A DNA stretch of 64,000 nucleotides from Hydractinia symbiolongicarpus (GCF_029227915.1 NC_079888.1:21246001-21310000), one strand, 5' to 3'; shown: positions 1 to 13,349, counted from the first letter of the stretch. A program made the numbers and translations. The notes: generated from the sequence alone by a model not told the origin.

Positions 1-374
1 CCGCTGTGGTAGCGCTTCATTTAAGAGTTTAGATAAATAAGTCATTTTTTACTGTGGGACCAATCCTATCCGTTATCGCGCGCTGAAGAAATAGCGACAG
101 TTTCAAAAACTACATTTCATTGACTTTCTAACGGTGTCATTCCCTTTCACTTACAACGGTTTGGTCACAAATACGTACCAACATGTATTTAGCGATACCT
201 TTCTGATATTACTAGGTTGCGTTGCTTTTAACTATGAAACGATTGAGTGTGGGACTTAATTGAACTAACTTTGGACTGTCTCCTGATAAATGTGACAAAG
301 GAGACAATTGGACTCCAAGAAATAACATTCTTGTTAACTTGACATGATTGCCGAAACTCAGCGATTACACTGGG

Positions 375-745
375 CTCTGTTGTAGATTTAAGAATTAAGA
401 TAAAAAAAGTCATTTTTTTATTGTGGCACCAATCCTAGCCGTTATCGAACGCTAAAGAAATAGCGACAGTTTCAAGAACTACATTTCATTGACTTTCTAA
501 CGGTGTCAGTCTGTTTGAGTTACAACGGTTGTGTCACATATTCGTACCAACATGTATTTAGCGATATTTTTCTGATATTACCAGGTTGCATCGCTTTAAA
601 CTATGAAACGATTGACTGTGGGACTTAATTGAGCTAACTTTGGACTGTCACCTGATAAATGTGATAAAAGAGACAATTGGACTCCAAGAAAAAACATTCT
701 TCTTAATTTGACATGATTGCCGAAACTCAGCGATTACACTGGGCT
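375..745 (+). repeat. Family I monomer missing the TAGCGCTTCA start
   Basis: The unit beginning near 377 reads CTGTTGTAGATTTAAG where other monomers read CTGTGGTAGCGCTTCATTTAAG, so a few bases of the CpG-containing start word are lost. The spacing to the next unit start (746) is 369 bp rather than 374. The same rare variant recurs near 10,834, which is 10,457 bp downstream, so it marks the long-range duplication of this part of the array. Confidence 0.75.
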
Positions 746-1119
746 CTGTGGTAGCGCTTCATTTAAGAATTAAGATAAAAAAGTCATTTTTTTATTGTTG
801 GACCAATCCTACCCGTTATCGCGCGCTGAAGAAATAGCGACAGTTTCAAAAACTACATTTCATTGACTTTCTAACGGTGTCAGTCCGTTTGGGTTACAAC
901 GGTTGGGTAACATATTCCTACCAACATGTATTTAGCGATATTTTTCTGATATTACTAGGTTGCATGGCTTTTAACAATGAAACGATTGACTGTGGGACTT
1001 AATTGAGCTAACTTTGGACTGTCACCTGATAAATGTGATAAATGAGACAATTGGACTCCAAGAAATAACATTCTTGTTAACTTGACGTTATTGCTGGAAC
1101 TCAGCGATTACACTGGGCA
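746..1119 (+). repeat. Representative family I monomer (374 bp)
   Basis: One unit, used as a map of the repeat. It opens with CTGTGGTAGCGC. At 777-793 lies an A6-GTCA-T7 near-palindrome, a stiff or bent A/T tract. GCGCGC is at 821-826, followed by a GAAATAGCGACAGTTTC segment. The middle carries ACGGTGTCAGTCCGTTTG, ACAACGGTTG and CCAACATGTATTTAGCG. The last third carries a second CTGTGGGACTTAATTGA, then AATGTGATAAATGAGACAA and ACTCAGCGATTACACTGGG. The word CTGTGGG therefore occurs twice per unit about 190 bp apart, though nearby flanks do not otherwise show a dimeric origin. There are about a dozen CpG sites per unit. No CENP-B box (nTTCGnnnnAnnCGGGn) is visible. The start point is arbitrary, since a tandem array has no natural phase. 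Confidence 0.9.
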
Positions 1120-3739
1120 CTGTGGTAGCGCTTCATATAAAAATTAAGCTAAAAAAAGTCATTTTTTTACTGTGGGACCTATCCTAGCCGTTAGCGCGCG
1201 TTGAAGAAAAAGCGACAGTTTCAAAAACTACATTTCATTGACATTCTAACGGTGTCAATCCCTCTCACTTACAACGGTTTGGTCACAAATACGTACCAAC
1301 ATGTATTTAGCGATACTTTTCTGATATTACTAGGTTGCGTCGCTTTTAACTATGAAACGATTGACTGTGGGACTTAATTGAACTAACTTTGGACTGTCTC
1401 CTGATAAATGTGATAAAGGAGACAATTGGACTCCAAGAAATAACATTCTTGTTAACTTGACATGATTGCTGAAACTCAGCGATTACACTGGGCTCTGTGG
1501 TAGCGCTTCATTTAAGGATTAAGATAAAAAAAAGTCATTTTTTTATTGTGGGACCAATCCTAGCCGTTATCGCGCGCTAAAGAAATAGCGACAGTTTCAA
1601 GAACTACATTTCATTGACTTTCTAACGGTGTCAGTCCGTTTGAGTTACAACGGTTGGGTCACATATTCGTACCAACATGTATTTAGCGATATTTTTCTGA
1701 TATTACCAGGTTGCATCGCTTTTAACTATGAAACGATTGGCTGTGGGACTTAATTGAGCTAACTTTGGACTGTCACCTGATAAATGTGATAAAAGAGACA
1801 ATTGGACTCCAAGAAAAAACATTCTTCTTAATGTGACATGATTGCCAAAACTCAGCGATTACACTGGGCTCTGTGGTAGCGCTTCATTTAAGAATTAAGA
1901 TAAAAAAGTCATTTTTTTATTGTGGGACCAATCCTACCCGTTATCTCGCGCTGAAGAAAAAGCGACAGTTTCAAAAACTACATTTCATTGACTTTCTAAC
2001 GGTGTCAGTCCGTTTGGGTTACAACGGTTGGGTAACATATTCGTACCAACATGTATTTAGCGATATTTTTCTGATATTACTAGGTTGCATGGCTTTTAAC
2101 AATGAAACGATTGACCGTGGGACTTAATTGAGCTAACTTTGGACTGTTACCTGATAAATGTGATAAATGAGACAATTGGACTCCAAGAAATAACATTCTT
2201 GTTAACTTGACTTTATTGCTGGAACTCAGCGATTACACTGGGCACTGTGGTAGCGCTTCATTTAAAAATTAAGCTAAAAAAAGTCATTTTTTTACTGTGG
2301 GACCTATCCTAGCCGTTAGCGCGCGTTGAAGAAAAAGCGACAGTTTCAAAAACTACATTTCATTGACTTTCTAACGGTGTCAGTCCCTTTCACTTACAAC
2401 GGTTTGATCACAAATACGTACCAACATGTATTTAGCGATACTTTTCTGATATTACTAGGTTGCGTCGCTTTTAACTATGAAACGATTGACTGTGGGACTT
2501 AATTGAACTAACTTTGGACTGTCTCCTGATGAATGTGATAAAGGAGACAATTGGACTCCAAGAAATAACATTCTTGTTAACTTGACATGATTGCTGAAAC
2601 TCAGCGATTACACTGGGCTCTGTGGTAGCGCTTCATTTAAGGATTAAGATAAAAAAAGTCATTTTTTTAATGTGGGACCAATCCTAGCCGTTATCGCGCG
2701 CTAAAGAAATAGCGAAAGTTTCAAGAACTACATTTCATTGACTTTCTAACGGTGTCAGTCCGTTTGAGTTACAACGGTTGGGTCACATATTCGTACCAAC
2801 ATGTATTTAGCGATATTTTTCTGATATTACCAGGTTGCATCGCTTTTAACTATGAAACGATTGGCTGTGGGACTTAATTGAGCTAACTTTGGACTGTTAC
2901 CTGATAAATGTGATAAATGAGACAATTGCACTCCAAGAAATAACATTCTTGTTAACTTGACGTTATTGCTGGAACTCAGCGATTACACTGGGCACTGTGG
3001 TAGCGCTTCATATAAAAATTAAGCTAAAAAAAGTCATTTTTTTACTGTGGGACCTATCCTAGCCGTTAGCGCGCGTTGAAGAAAAAGCGACAGTTACAAA
3101 AACTACATTTCATTGACTTTCTAACGGTGTCAGTCCCTTTCACTTACAACGGTTTGGTCACAAATACGTACCAACATGTATTTAGCGATAATTTTCTGAT
3201 ATTACTAGGTTGCGTCGCTTTTAACTATGAAACGATTGACTGTGGGACTTAATTGAACTAACTTTGGACTGTCACCTGATAAATGTGATAAAAGAGACAA
3301 TAGGACTCCAAGAAAAAACATTCTTCTTAATTTGACATGATTGCCGAAACTCAGCGATTACACTGGGCTCTGTGGTAGCGATTCATTTAGGATTTATGAT
3401 AAAAAAGGTCATTTTTTTATTGTGGGACCAATCCTAGCCATTATCCTGCGCTGGGGAAATAGCCACAGTTTCAAGAACTAAATTTCATTGACTTTCTAAC
3501 GGTGTCAGTCCGTTTGAGTTACAACGGTTGGGTCACATATTCGTACCAACATGTATTTAGCGATATTTTTCTGATATTACTAGGTTGCATCGCTTTTAAC
3601 TATGAAACGATTGACTGTGGGACTTAATTGAGCTAACTTTGGACTGTGACCTGATAAATGTGATAAATGAGACAATTGGACACCAAGAAATAACATTCCT
3701 CTTAATTTGACGTGATTGCCGGAACTCAGCGATTACACT

Positions 3740-4862
3740 GAGCTCTGTGGTAGCGCTTCATTTAAGAATTAAGATAAAAAAGTAAATTTTTTATCGGGGG
3801 TCCAATCCTAGCCGTTATCGCGCGCTGAAGAAATAGCGACAGTTTCAAAAACTACACTTCATTGTCTTTCTAACGGTGTCAGTCCGTTTGAGTTACAACG
3901 GTTGGGTAACATATTCGTACCAACATGTATTTATCGATATTTTTCTGATATTGCTAGGTTGCATCGCTTTTAACAATGAAACGATTGACTGTGGGACTTA
4001 ATTGAGCTAACTTTGGACTGTGACCTGATAAATGTGATTAATGAGACAATTGGACCCCAAGAAATAACATTCTTGTTAATTTGACGTGATTGCCGGAACT
4101 CAGCGATCACACTGGGCACTGTGGTAGCGCTTCATTTAAAAATTAAGCTAAAAAAGTCATTTTTTTACTGTGGGACCTATCCTAGCCGTTAGCGCGCGTT
4201 GAACAAAAAGCGACAGTTTCAAAAACTACATTTCATTGACTTTTTACCGGTGTCAGTCCGTTTGAGTTACAACGGTTGTGTCACATATTCGTACCAACAT
4301 GTATTTAGCGATATTTCTTTGATATTACTAGGTTGCATCGGTTTTAACAATAAAACGTTGACTGTGGGACTTAATTGAACTAACTTTGGACTGTGACCTG
4401 ATAAATGTGATAAATGAGACAATTGGACACCAAGAAATAACATTTTTCTTAATTTGACATGATTGCCGAAACTCAGCGATTACACTGGGCTCTGTGGTAG
4501 CGCTTCATTTAAGAATTAAGTTAAAAAAATTCAGTTTTTTATTGTGGGACCAATCCTAGACGTTATCGCGCGCTGAGGAAATAGCGACAGTTTCAAAAAC
4601 TTAATTTCATTGTCTTTCTAACGGTATCAGTCCGTTTGAGTTTCAACGGCTGTGTCACATATTCGTACCAACATGTATTTAGCCATATTGTTTTGATATT
4701 ACTACGTTGCATCGCTTTTAACATTGAAACGATTGACTGTGGGACTTATTTGAACTAATTTTGGACTGTCTCCTGATAAATGTGATAAAGGAGACAATTG
4801 GACTCCAAGAAATAACATTCTTCTTAATTTGACATGATTGCCGAAACTCAGCGATTACACTG
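3740..4862 (+). repeat. 3-mer HOR (1,123 bp), copy 1
   Basis: Three consecutive monomers that recur directly downstream with offset 1,123 bp. Shared markers include CACTTCATTGTCTTTC (3,855 and 4,978), TTATCGATATTTTTCTGATATTG, the ACATTTCATTGACTTTTTACCGG monomer, and TAGACGTTATCGCG (4,558 and 5,681). Further related copies occur after 7,855 as part of the larger 8-mer block. Confidence 0.8.
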
Positions 4863-7541
4863 GCCGCTGTGGTAGCGCTTCATTTAAGAATTAAGATAAA
4901 AAAGTCAATTTTTTATTGTGGAACCAATCCTAGCCGTTATCGCGCGCTGAAGAAATAGCGACAGTTTCAAAAACTACACTTCATTGTCTTTCTAACGGTG
5001 TCAGTCCGTTTGAGTTACAACGGTTGGGTAACATATTCGTACCAACATGTATTTATCGATATTTTTCTGATATTGCTAGGTTGCATCGCTTTTAACAATG
5101 AAACGATTGACTGTGGGACTTAATTGAGCTAACTTTGGACTGTGACCTGATAAATGTGATAAATGAGACAATTGGACCCCAACAAATAACATTCTTGTTA
5201 ATTTGACGTGATTGCCGGAACTCAGCGATCACACTGGGCACTGTGGTAGCGCTTCATTTAAAAATTAAGCTAAAAAAAGTCATTTTTTTACTGTGGGACC
5301 TATCCTAGCCGTTAGCGCGCGTTGAAGAAAAAGCGACAGTTTCAAAAACTACATTTCATTGACTTTTTACCGGTGTCAGTCCGTTTGAGTTACAACGGTT
5401 GTGTCACATATTCGTACCAACATGTATTTAGCGATATTTCTTTGATATTACTAGGTTGCATCGCTTTTAACAATAAAACGTTGACTGTGGGACTTAATTG
5501 AACTAACTTTGGACTGTGACCTGATAAATGTGATAAATGAGACAATTGGACACCAAGAAATAACATTCTTCTTAATTTGACATGATTGCCGAAACTCAGC
5601 GATTACACTGGGCTCTGTGGTAGCGCTTCATTTAAGAATTAAGTTACAAAAATTCAGTTTTTTATTGTGGGACCAATCCTAGACGTTATCGCGCGCTGAG
5701 GAAATAGCGACAGTTTCAAAAACTTAATTTCATTGTCTTTCTAACGGTATCAGTCCGTTTGAGTTTCAACGGCTGTGTCACATATTCGTACCAACATGTA
5801 TTTCGCGATATTGTTTTGATATTACTACGTTGCATCGCTTTTAACAATGAAACGATTGACTGTGGGACTTAATTGAACTAACTTTGGACTGTCTCCTGAT
5901 AAATGTGATAAAGGAGACAATTGGACTCCAAGAAATAACATTCTTCTTAATTTGACATGATTGCCGAAACTCAACGATTACACTGGCCGCTGTGGTAGCG
6001 CTTCATTTAAGAGTTTAGATAAATAAGTTATTTTTTACTGTGGGACCAATCCTATCCGTTATCGCGCGCTGAAGAAATAGCGACAGTTTCAAAAACTACA
6101 TTTCATCGAATTTCTAACGGTGTCAGTCCGTTTGAGTTACAACGGTTGGGTCACATATTCGTACCAACATGTACTTAGCGATATTTTTCTGATATTACCA
6201 GGTTGAATCGCTTTTAACTATGAAACGATTGACTGTGGGACTTAATTGAGCTAACTTTAGACTGTCACCTGATAAATGCGATAAAAGAGATAATTGGACT
6301 ACAAGAAAAAACATTCTTCTTAATTTGACATGATTGCCGAAACTCAGCGATTACACTGGGCTCTGTGGTAGCGCTTCATTTAAGAATTAAGATAAAAAAA
6401 TCATTTTTTTATTGTGGGACCAATCCTACCCGTTATCGCGCGCTGAAGAAATAGCGACAGTTTCAAAAACTACATTTCATTGACTTTCTAACGGTGTCAG
6501 TCCGTTTGGGTTACAACGGTTGGGTAACATATTCGTACCAACATGTAATTAGCGATATTTTTCTGATATTACTAGGTTGCATGGCTTTTAACAATGAAAC
6601 AATTGACTGTGGGACTTAATTGAGCTAACTTTGGACTGTCACCTGATAAATGTGATAAATGAGACAATTGGACTCCAAGAAATAACATTCTTGTTAACTT
6701 GACGTTATTGCAGGAACTCAACGATTACACTGGGCACTGTGGTAGCGCTTCATATAAAAATTAAGCTAAAAAAGGTCATTTTTTTACTGTGGGACCTATC
6801 CTAGCCGTTAGCGCGCGTTGAAGAAAAAGCGACAGTTTCAAAAACTACATTTCATTGACTTTTTAACGGTGTCAGTCCGTTTGAGTTACAACGGTTGGGT
6901 CACATATTCGTACCAACATGTATTTAGCGATATTTTTCTGATATTACCAGGTTGCATCGCTTTTAACTATGAAACGATTGACTGTGGGACTTAATTGAGC
7001 TAACTTTGGACTGTCACCTGATAAATGCGATAAAAGAGTCAATTGGACTCCAAGAAAAAACATTCTTCTTAATTTGACATGATTGCCGAAACTCAGCGAT
7101 TACACTGGGCTCTGTGGTAGCGCTTCATTTAAGAATTAAGATAAAAAAGTCATTTTTTTATTGTGGGACCAATCCTACCCGTTATCGAGCGCTGAAGAAC
7201 TAGCGACAGTTTCAAAAACTACATTTCATTGACTTTCTAACGGTGTCAGTCCGTTTGGGTTACAACGGTTGGGTAACATATTCGTACCAACATGTATTTA
7301 GCGATATTTTTCTGATATTACTAGGTTGCATGGCTTTTAACAATGAAACAATTGACTGTGGGACTTAATTGAGCTAACTTTGGACTGTCACCTGATAAAT
7401 GTGATAAATGAGACAATTGGACTCCAAGAAATAACATTCTTGTTAACTTGACGTTATTGCCGGAACTCAGCGATTACACTGGGCACTGTGGTAGCGCTTC
7501 ATATAAAAATTAAGCTAAAAAAGGTCATTTTTTTACTGTGG
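4548..7541 (+). repeat. 8-mer HOR (2,994 bp), copy 1
   Basis: Eight monomers that are repeated immediately downstream. TAGACGTTATCGCG is at 4,558 and again at 7,552. The AAGTTATTTTTTACTGTG variant near 6,026 recurs near 9,020. The variant GTCAATTGGACTCC near 7,038 also recurs. The 3-mer described above is nested in this block, giving two levels of repeat of repeats. Confidence 0.82.
4863..5985 (+). repeat. 3-mer HOR (1,123 bp), copy 2
   Basis: Direct tandem continuation of the preceding 3-mer with the same ordered rare variants. The TGGCCGCTGTGG junction word flanks it on both sides (4,861 and 5,984). A few private differences occur, such as AAGTTACAAAAATTC near 5,641 and ATTTCGCGATATTG near 5,799. 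Confidence 0.8.
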
Positions 7542-10141
7542 GACCAATCCTAGACGTTATCGCGCGCTGAGGAAATAGCGACAGTTTCAAAAACTTAATT
7601 TCATTGTCTTTCTAACGGTATCAGTCCGTTTGAGTTTCAACGGCTGTGTCACATATTCGTACCAACATGTATTTAGCGATATTGTTTTGATATTACTACG
7701 TTGCATCGCTTTTAACATTGAAACGATTGACTGTGGGACTTATTTGAACTAATTTTGGACTGTCTCCTGATAAATGTGATAAAGGAGACAATTGGACTCC
7801 AAGAAATAACATTCTTCTTAATTTGACATGATTGCCGAAACTCAGCGATTACACTGGCCGCTGTGGTAGCGCTTCATTTAAGAATTAAGATAAAAAAGTC
7901 AATTTTTTATTGTGGAACCAATCCTAGCCATTATCGCGCGCTGAAGAAATAGCGACAGTTTCAAAAACTACACTTCATTGTCTTTCTAACGGTGTCAGTC
8001 CGTTTGAGTTACAACGGTTGGGTAACATATTCGTACCAACATGTATTTATCGATATTTTTCTGATATTGCTAGGTTGCTTCGCTTTTAACAATGAAACGA
8101 TTGACTGTGGGACTTAATTGAGCTAACTTTGGACTGTGACCTGATAAATGTGATAAATGAGACAATTGGACCCCAACAAATAACATTCTTGTTAATTTGA
8201 CGTGATTACCGGAACTCAGCGATCACACTGGGCACTGTGGTAGCGCTTCATTTAAAAATTAAGCTAAAAAAAGTCATTTTTTTACTGTGGGACCTATCCT
8301 AGCCGTTAGCGCGCGTTGAAGAAAAAGCGACAGTTTCAAAAACTACATTTCATTGACTTTTTACCGGTGTCAGTCCGTTTGAGTTACAACGGTTGTGTCA
8401 CATATTCGTACCAACATGTATTTAGCGATATTTCTTTGATATTACTAGGTTGCATCGCTTTGACCAATAAAACGTTGACTGTGGGACTTAATTGAACTAA
8501 CTTTGGACTGTGACCTGATAAATGTGATAAATGAGACAATTGGACACCAAGAAATAACATTCTTCTTAATTTGACATGATTGCCGAAACTCAGCGATTAC
8601 ACTGGGCTCTGTGGTAGCGCTTCATTTAAGAATTAAGTTAAAAAAATTCAGTTTTTTATTGTGGGACCAATCCTAGACGTTATCGCGCGCTGAGGAAATA
8701 GCGACAGTTTCAAAAACTTAATTTCATTGTCTTTCTAACGGTATCAGTCCGTTTGAGTTTCAACGGCTGTGTCACATATTCGTACCAACATGTATTTCGC
8801 GATATTGTTTTGATATTACTACGTTGCATCGCTTTTAACAATGAAACGATTGACTGTGGGACTTAATTGAACTAACTTTGGACTGTCTCCTGATAAATGT
8901 GATAAAGGAGACAATTGGACTCCAAGAAATAACATTCTTCTTAATTTGACATGATTGCCGAAACTCAACGATTACACTGGCCGCTGTGGTAGCGCTTCAT
9001 TTAAGAGTTTAGATAAATAAGTTATTTTTTACTGTGAGACCAATCCTAGCCGTTATCGCGCGCTGAAGAAATAGCGACAGTTTCAAAAACTACATTTCAT
9101 CGAATTTCTAACGGTGTCAGTCCGTTTGGGTTACAACGGTTGGGTAACATATTCGTACCAACATGTAATTAGCAGGTTGCATGGCTTTTAACAATGAAAC
9201 AATTGACTGTGGGACTTAATTGAGCTAACTTTGGACTGTCACCTGATAAATGTGATAAATGAGACAATTGGACTCCAAGAAATAACATTCTTGTTAACTT
9301 GACGTTATTGCAGGAACTCAACGATTACACTGGGCACTGTGGTAGCGCTTCATATAAAAATTAAGCTAAAAAAGGTCATTTTTTTACTGTGGGACCTATC
9401 CTAGCCGTTAGCGCGCGTTGAAGAAAAAGCGACAGTTTCAAAAACTACATTTCATTGACTTTTTAACGGTGTCAGTCCGTTTGAGTTACAACGGTTGGGT
9501 CACATATTCGTACCAACATGTATTTAGCGATATTTTTCTGATATTACCAGGTTGCATCGCTTTTAACTATGAAACGATTGACTGTGGGACTTAATTGAGC
9601 TAACTTTGGACTGTCACCTGATAAATGCGATAAAAGAGTCAATTGGACTCCAAGAAAAAACATTCTTCTTAATTTGACATGATTGCCGAAACTCAGCGAT
9701 TACACTGGGCTCTGTGGTAGCGCTTCATTTAAGAATTAAGATAAAAAAGTCATTTTTTTATTGTGGGACCAATCCTACCCGTTATCGAGCGCTGAAGAAC
9801 TAGCGACAGTTTCAAAAACTACATTTCATTGACTTTCTAACGGTGTCAGTCCGTTTGGGTTACAACGGTTGGGTAACATATTCGTACCAACATGTATTTA
9901 GCGATATTTTTCTGATATTACTAGGTTGCATGGCTTTTAACAATGAAACAATTGACTGTGGGACTTAATTGAGCTAACTTTGGACTGTCACCTGATAAAT
10001 GTGATAAATGAGACAATTGGACTCCAAGAAATAACATTCTTGTTAACTTGACGTTATTGCCGGAACTCAGCGATTACACTGGGCACTGTGGTAGCGCTTC
10101 ATATAAAAATTAAGCTAAAAAAGGTCATTTTTTTACTGTGG
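7542..10141 (+). repeat. 8-mer HOR, copy 2 (shortened to 2,600 bp)
   Basis: Direct tandem copy of the 8-mer, with offset 2,994 up to about 9,115 and 2,600 from about 9,200 on. The difference is one lost monomer (374 bp) plus about 20 bp deleted at 9,173, where ATGTAATTAGC runs straight into AGGTTGCATGG without the usual GATATTTTTCTGATATTACT. The CATCGAATTTC variant near 9,099 and the TTGGGTTACAACGG variant just after it come from two different monomers of copy 1, so the joined unit is a chimera. Confidence 0.82.
9115..9190 (+). repeat. Recombinant monomer with a 20-bp deletion
   Basis: Within this stretch the copy-2 sequence switches from one template monomer to the next and lacks about 20 bp of the GATATTTTTCTGATATT segment at about 9,173. 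The equivalent place in copy 1 (near 6,553) is intact. The switch and the small deletion lie within about 60 bp of each other, suggesting one exchange or repair event. Confidence 0.7.
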
Positions 10142-10457
10142 GACCTATCCTAGCCGTTAGCGCGCGTTGAAGAAAAAGCGACAGTTTCAAAAACTACATT
10201 TCATTGACTTTCTAACGGTGTCAGTCCCTTTCACTTACAACGGTTTGGTCACAAATACGTACCAACATGTATTTAGCGATACTTTTCTGATATTACTAGG
10301 TTGCGTCGCTTTTAACTATGAAACGATTGACTGTGGGACTTAATTGAACTAACTTTGGACTGTCTCCTGATAAATGTGAAAAATGAGACAATTGGACTCA
10401 AAGAAATAACATTCTTCTTAATTTGACGTGATTGTCGGAACTCAGCGATTACACTGG

Positions 10458-13349
10458 CCGCTGTGGTAGCGCTTCATTTAAGAGTTTAGATAAATAAGTC
10501 ATTTTTTACTGTGGGACCAATCCTATCCGTTATCGCGCGCTGAAGAAATAGCGACACTTTCAAAAACTACATTTCATTGACTTTCTAACGGTGTCATTCC
10601 CTTTCACTTACAACGGTTTGGTCACAAATACGTACCAACATGTATTTAGCGATACCTTTCTGATATTACTAGGTTGCGTTGCTTTTAACTATGAAACGAT
10701 TGACTGTGGGACTTAATTGAACTAACTTTGGACTGTCTCCTGATAAATGTGACAAAGGAGACAATTGGACTCCAAGAAATAACATTCTTGTTAACTTGAC
10801 ATGATTGCCGAAACTCAGCGATTACACTGGGCTCTGTTGTAGATTTAAGAATTAAGATAAAAAAAGTCATTTTTTTATTGTGGCACCAATCCTAGCCGTT
10901 ATCGAACGTTACAGAAATAGCGACAGTTTCAAGAACTACATTTCATTGACATTCTAACGGTGTCAGTCTGTTTGAGTTACAACGGTTGTGTCACATATTC
11001 GTACCAACATGTATTTAGCGATATTTTTCTGATATTACCAGGTTGCATCGCTTTAAACTATGAAACGATTGACTGTGGGACTTAATTGAGCTAACTTTGG
11101 ACTGTCACCTGATAAATGTGATAAAAGAGACAATTGGACTCCAAGAAAAAACATTCTTCTTAATTTGACATGATTGCCGAAACTCAGCGATTACACTGGG
11201 CTCTGTGGTAGCGCTTCATTTAAGAATTAAGATAAAAAAGTCATTTTTTTATTGTTGGACCAATCCTACCCGTTATCGCGCGCTGAAGAAATAGCGACAG
11301 TTTCAAAAACTACATTTCATTGACTTTCTAACGGTGTCAGTCCGTTTGCGTTACAACGGTTGGGTAACATATTCCTACCAACATGTATTTAGCGATATTT
11401 TTCTGATATTACTAGGTTGCATGGCTTTTAACAATGAAACGATTGACTGTGGGACTTAATTGAGCTAACTTTGGACTGTCACCTGATAAATGTGATAAAT
11501 GAGACAATTGGACTCCAAGAAATAACATTCTTGTTAACTTGACGTTATTGCTGGAACTCAGCGATTACACTGGGCACTGTGGTAGCGCTTCATATAAAAA
11601 TTAAGCTAAAAAAAGTCATTTTTTTACTGTGGGACCTATCCTAGCCGTTAGCGCGCGTTGAAGAAAAAGCGACAGTTTCAAAAACTACATTTCATTGACA
11701 TTCTAACGGTGTCAATCCCTCTCACTTACAACGGTTTGGTCACAAATACGTACCAACATGTATTTAGCGATACTTTTCTGATATTACTAGGTTGCGTCGC
11801 TTTTAACTATGAAACGATTGACTGTGGGACTTAATTGAACTAACTTTGGACTGTCTCCTGATAAATGTGATAAAGGAGACAATTGGACTCCAAGAAATAA
11901 CATTCTTGTTAACTTGACATGATTGCTGAAACTCAGCGATTACACTGGGCTCTGTGGTAGCGCTTCATTTAAGGATTAAGATAAAAAAAAGTCATTTTTT
12001 TATTGTGGGACCAATCCTAGCCGTTATGGCGCGCTAAAGAAATAGCGACAGTTTCAAGAACTACATTTCATTGACTTTCTAACGGTGTCAGTCCGTTTGA
12101 GTTACAACTGTTGGGTCACATATTCGTACCAACATGTATTTAGCGATATTTTTCTGATATTACCAGGTTGCATCGCTTTTAACTATGAAACGATTGGCTG
12201 TGGGACTTAATTGAGCTAACTTTGGACTGTCACCTGATAAATGTGATAAAAGAGACAATTGGACTCCAAGAAAAAACATTCTTTTTAATGTGACATGATT
12301 GCCAAAACTCAGCGATTACACTGGGCTCTGTGGTAGCGCTTCATTTAAGAATTAAGATAAAAAAGTCATTTTTTTATTGTGGGACCAATCCTACCCGTTA
12401 TCTCGCGCTGAAGAAATAGCGACAGTTTCAAAAACTACATTTCATTGACTTTCTAACGGTGTCAGTCCGTTTGGGTTACAACGGTTGGGTAACATATTCG
12501 TACCAACATGTATTTAGCGATATTTTTCTGATATTACCAGGTTGCATCGCTTTTAACTATGAAACGATTGGCTTTGGGACTTAATTGAGCTAACTTTGGA
12601 CTGTCACCTGATAAATGTGATAAATGAGACAATTGCACTCCAAGAAATAACATTCTTGTTAACTTGACGTTATTGCTGGAACTCAGCGATTACACTGGGC
12701 ACTGTGGTAGCGCTTCATATAAAAATTAAGCTAAAAAAAGTCATTTTTTTTACTGTGGGACCTATCCTAGCCGTTAGTGCGCGTTGAAGAAAAAGCGACA
12801 GTTTCAAAAACTACATTTCATTGACTTTCTAACGGTGTCAGTCCCTTTCACTTACAGCGGTTTGGTCACAAATACGTACCAACATGTATTTAGCGATAAT
12901 TTTCTGATATTACTAGGTTGCGTCGCTTTTAACTATGAAACGATTGACTGTGGGACTTAATTGAACTAACTTTGGACTGTCACCTGATAAATGTGATAAA
13001 AGAGACAATTGGACTCCAAGAAAAAACATTCTTCTTAATTTGACATGATTGCCGAAACTCAGCGATTACACTGGGCTCTGTGGTAGCGATTCATTTAAGA
13101 ATTATGATAAAAAAGGTCATTTTTTTATTGTGGGACCAATCCTAGCCATTATCCTGCGCTGGGGAAATAGCCACAGTTTCAAGAACTAAATTTCATTGAC
13201 TTTCTAACGGTGTCAGTCCGTTTGAGTTACAACGGTTGGGTCACATATTCGTACCAACATGTATTTAGCGATATTTTTCTGATATTACTAGGTTGCATCG
13301 CTTTTAACTATGAAACGATTGACTGTGGGACTTAATTGAGCTAACTTTG
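10458..13349 (+). repeat. Long-range duplicated satellite block, copy 2
   Basis: Second copy of the block at 1-3,640, about 28 monomers downstream. It is shorter by two monomers. The exchange lies between roughly 12,490 and 12,535: upstream sequence matches with offset 10,457, and from the CCAGGTTGCATCGC segment onward it matches with offset about 9,709. In-phase loss of whole monomers is the signature of unequal exchange. Small differences from copy 1 (for example GGCGCGCT at 12,028) show that the duplication is not brand new. Confidence 0.8.

Larger units (their letters stand above)
1..3640 (+). repeat. Long-range duplicated satellite block, copy 1
   Basis: This block matches 10,458-13,349. 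Shared rare variants fix the offset: the GAGTTTAGATAAATAAG start at about 24, the CTGTTGTAGATTTAAG variant at 377, the GTCAATCCCTCTCACTTA variant near 1253, and TTATCTCGCGCTG near 1942 all recur 10,457 bp later. From about 2,830 the offset becomes about 9,709, meaning two whole monomers (748 bp) present here are absent from the other copy. The match fades after about 3,640. The window starts inside this block, so its true left limit is unknown. Confidence 0.8.

Noticed and set aside
746-1119. CENP-B box in the monomer
   Set aside because: No match to nTTCGnnnnAnnCGGGn was found; TTCGTACCAACATG lacks the CGGG part.
746-1119. Monomer as a dimer of about 187 bp
   Set aside because: CTGTGGG occurs twice about 190 bp apart, but the flanking sequence does not align between the two halves by eye.
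1873-2127. Plus-strand 84-codon open frame, and a similar one at 52,422-52,610
   Set aside because: Both start in the same part of the monomer and are open only because of local indels or substitutions; most monomers have stops in this frame.
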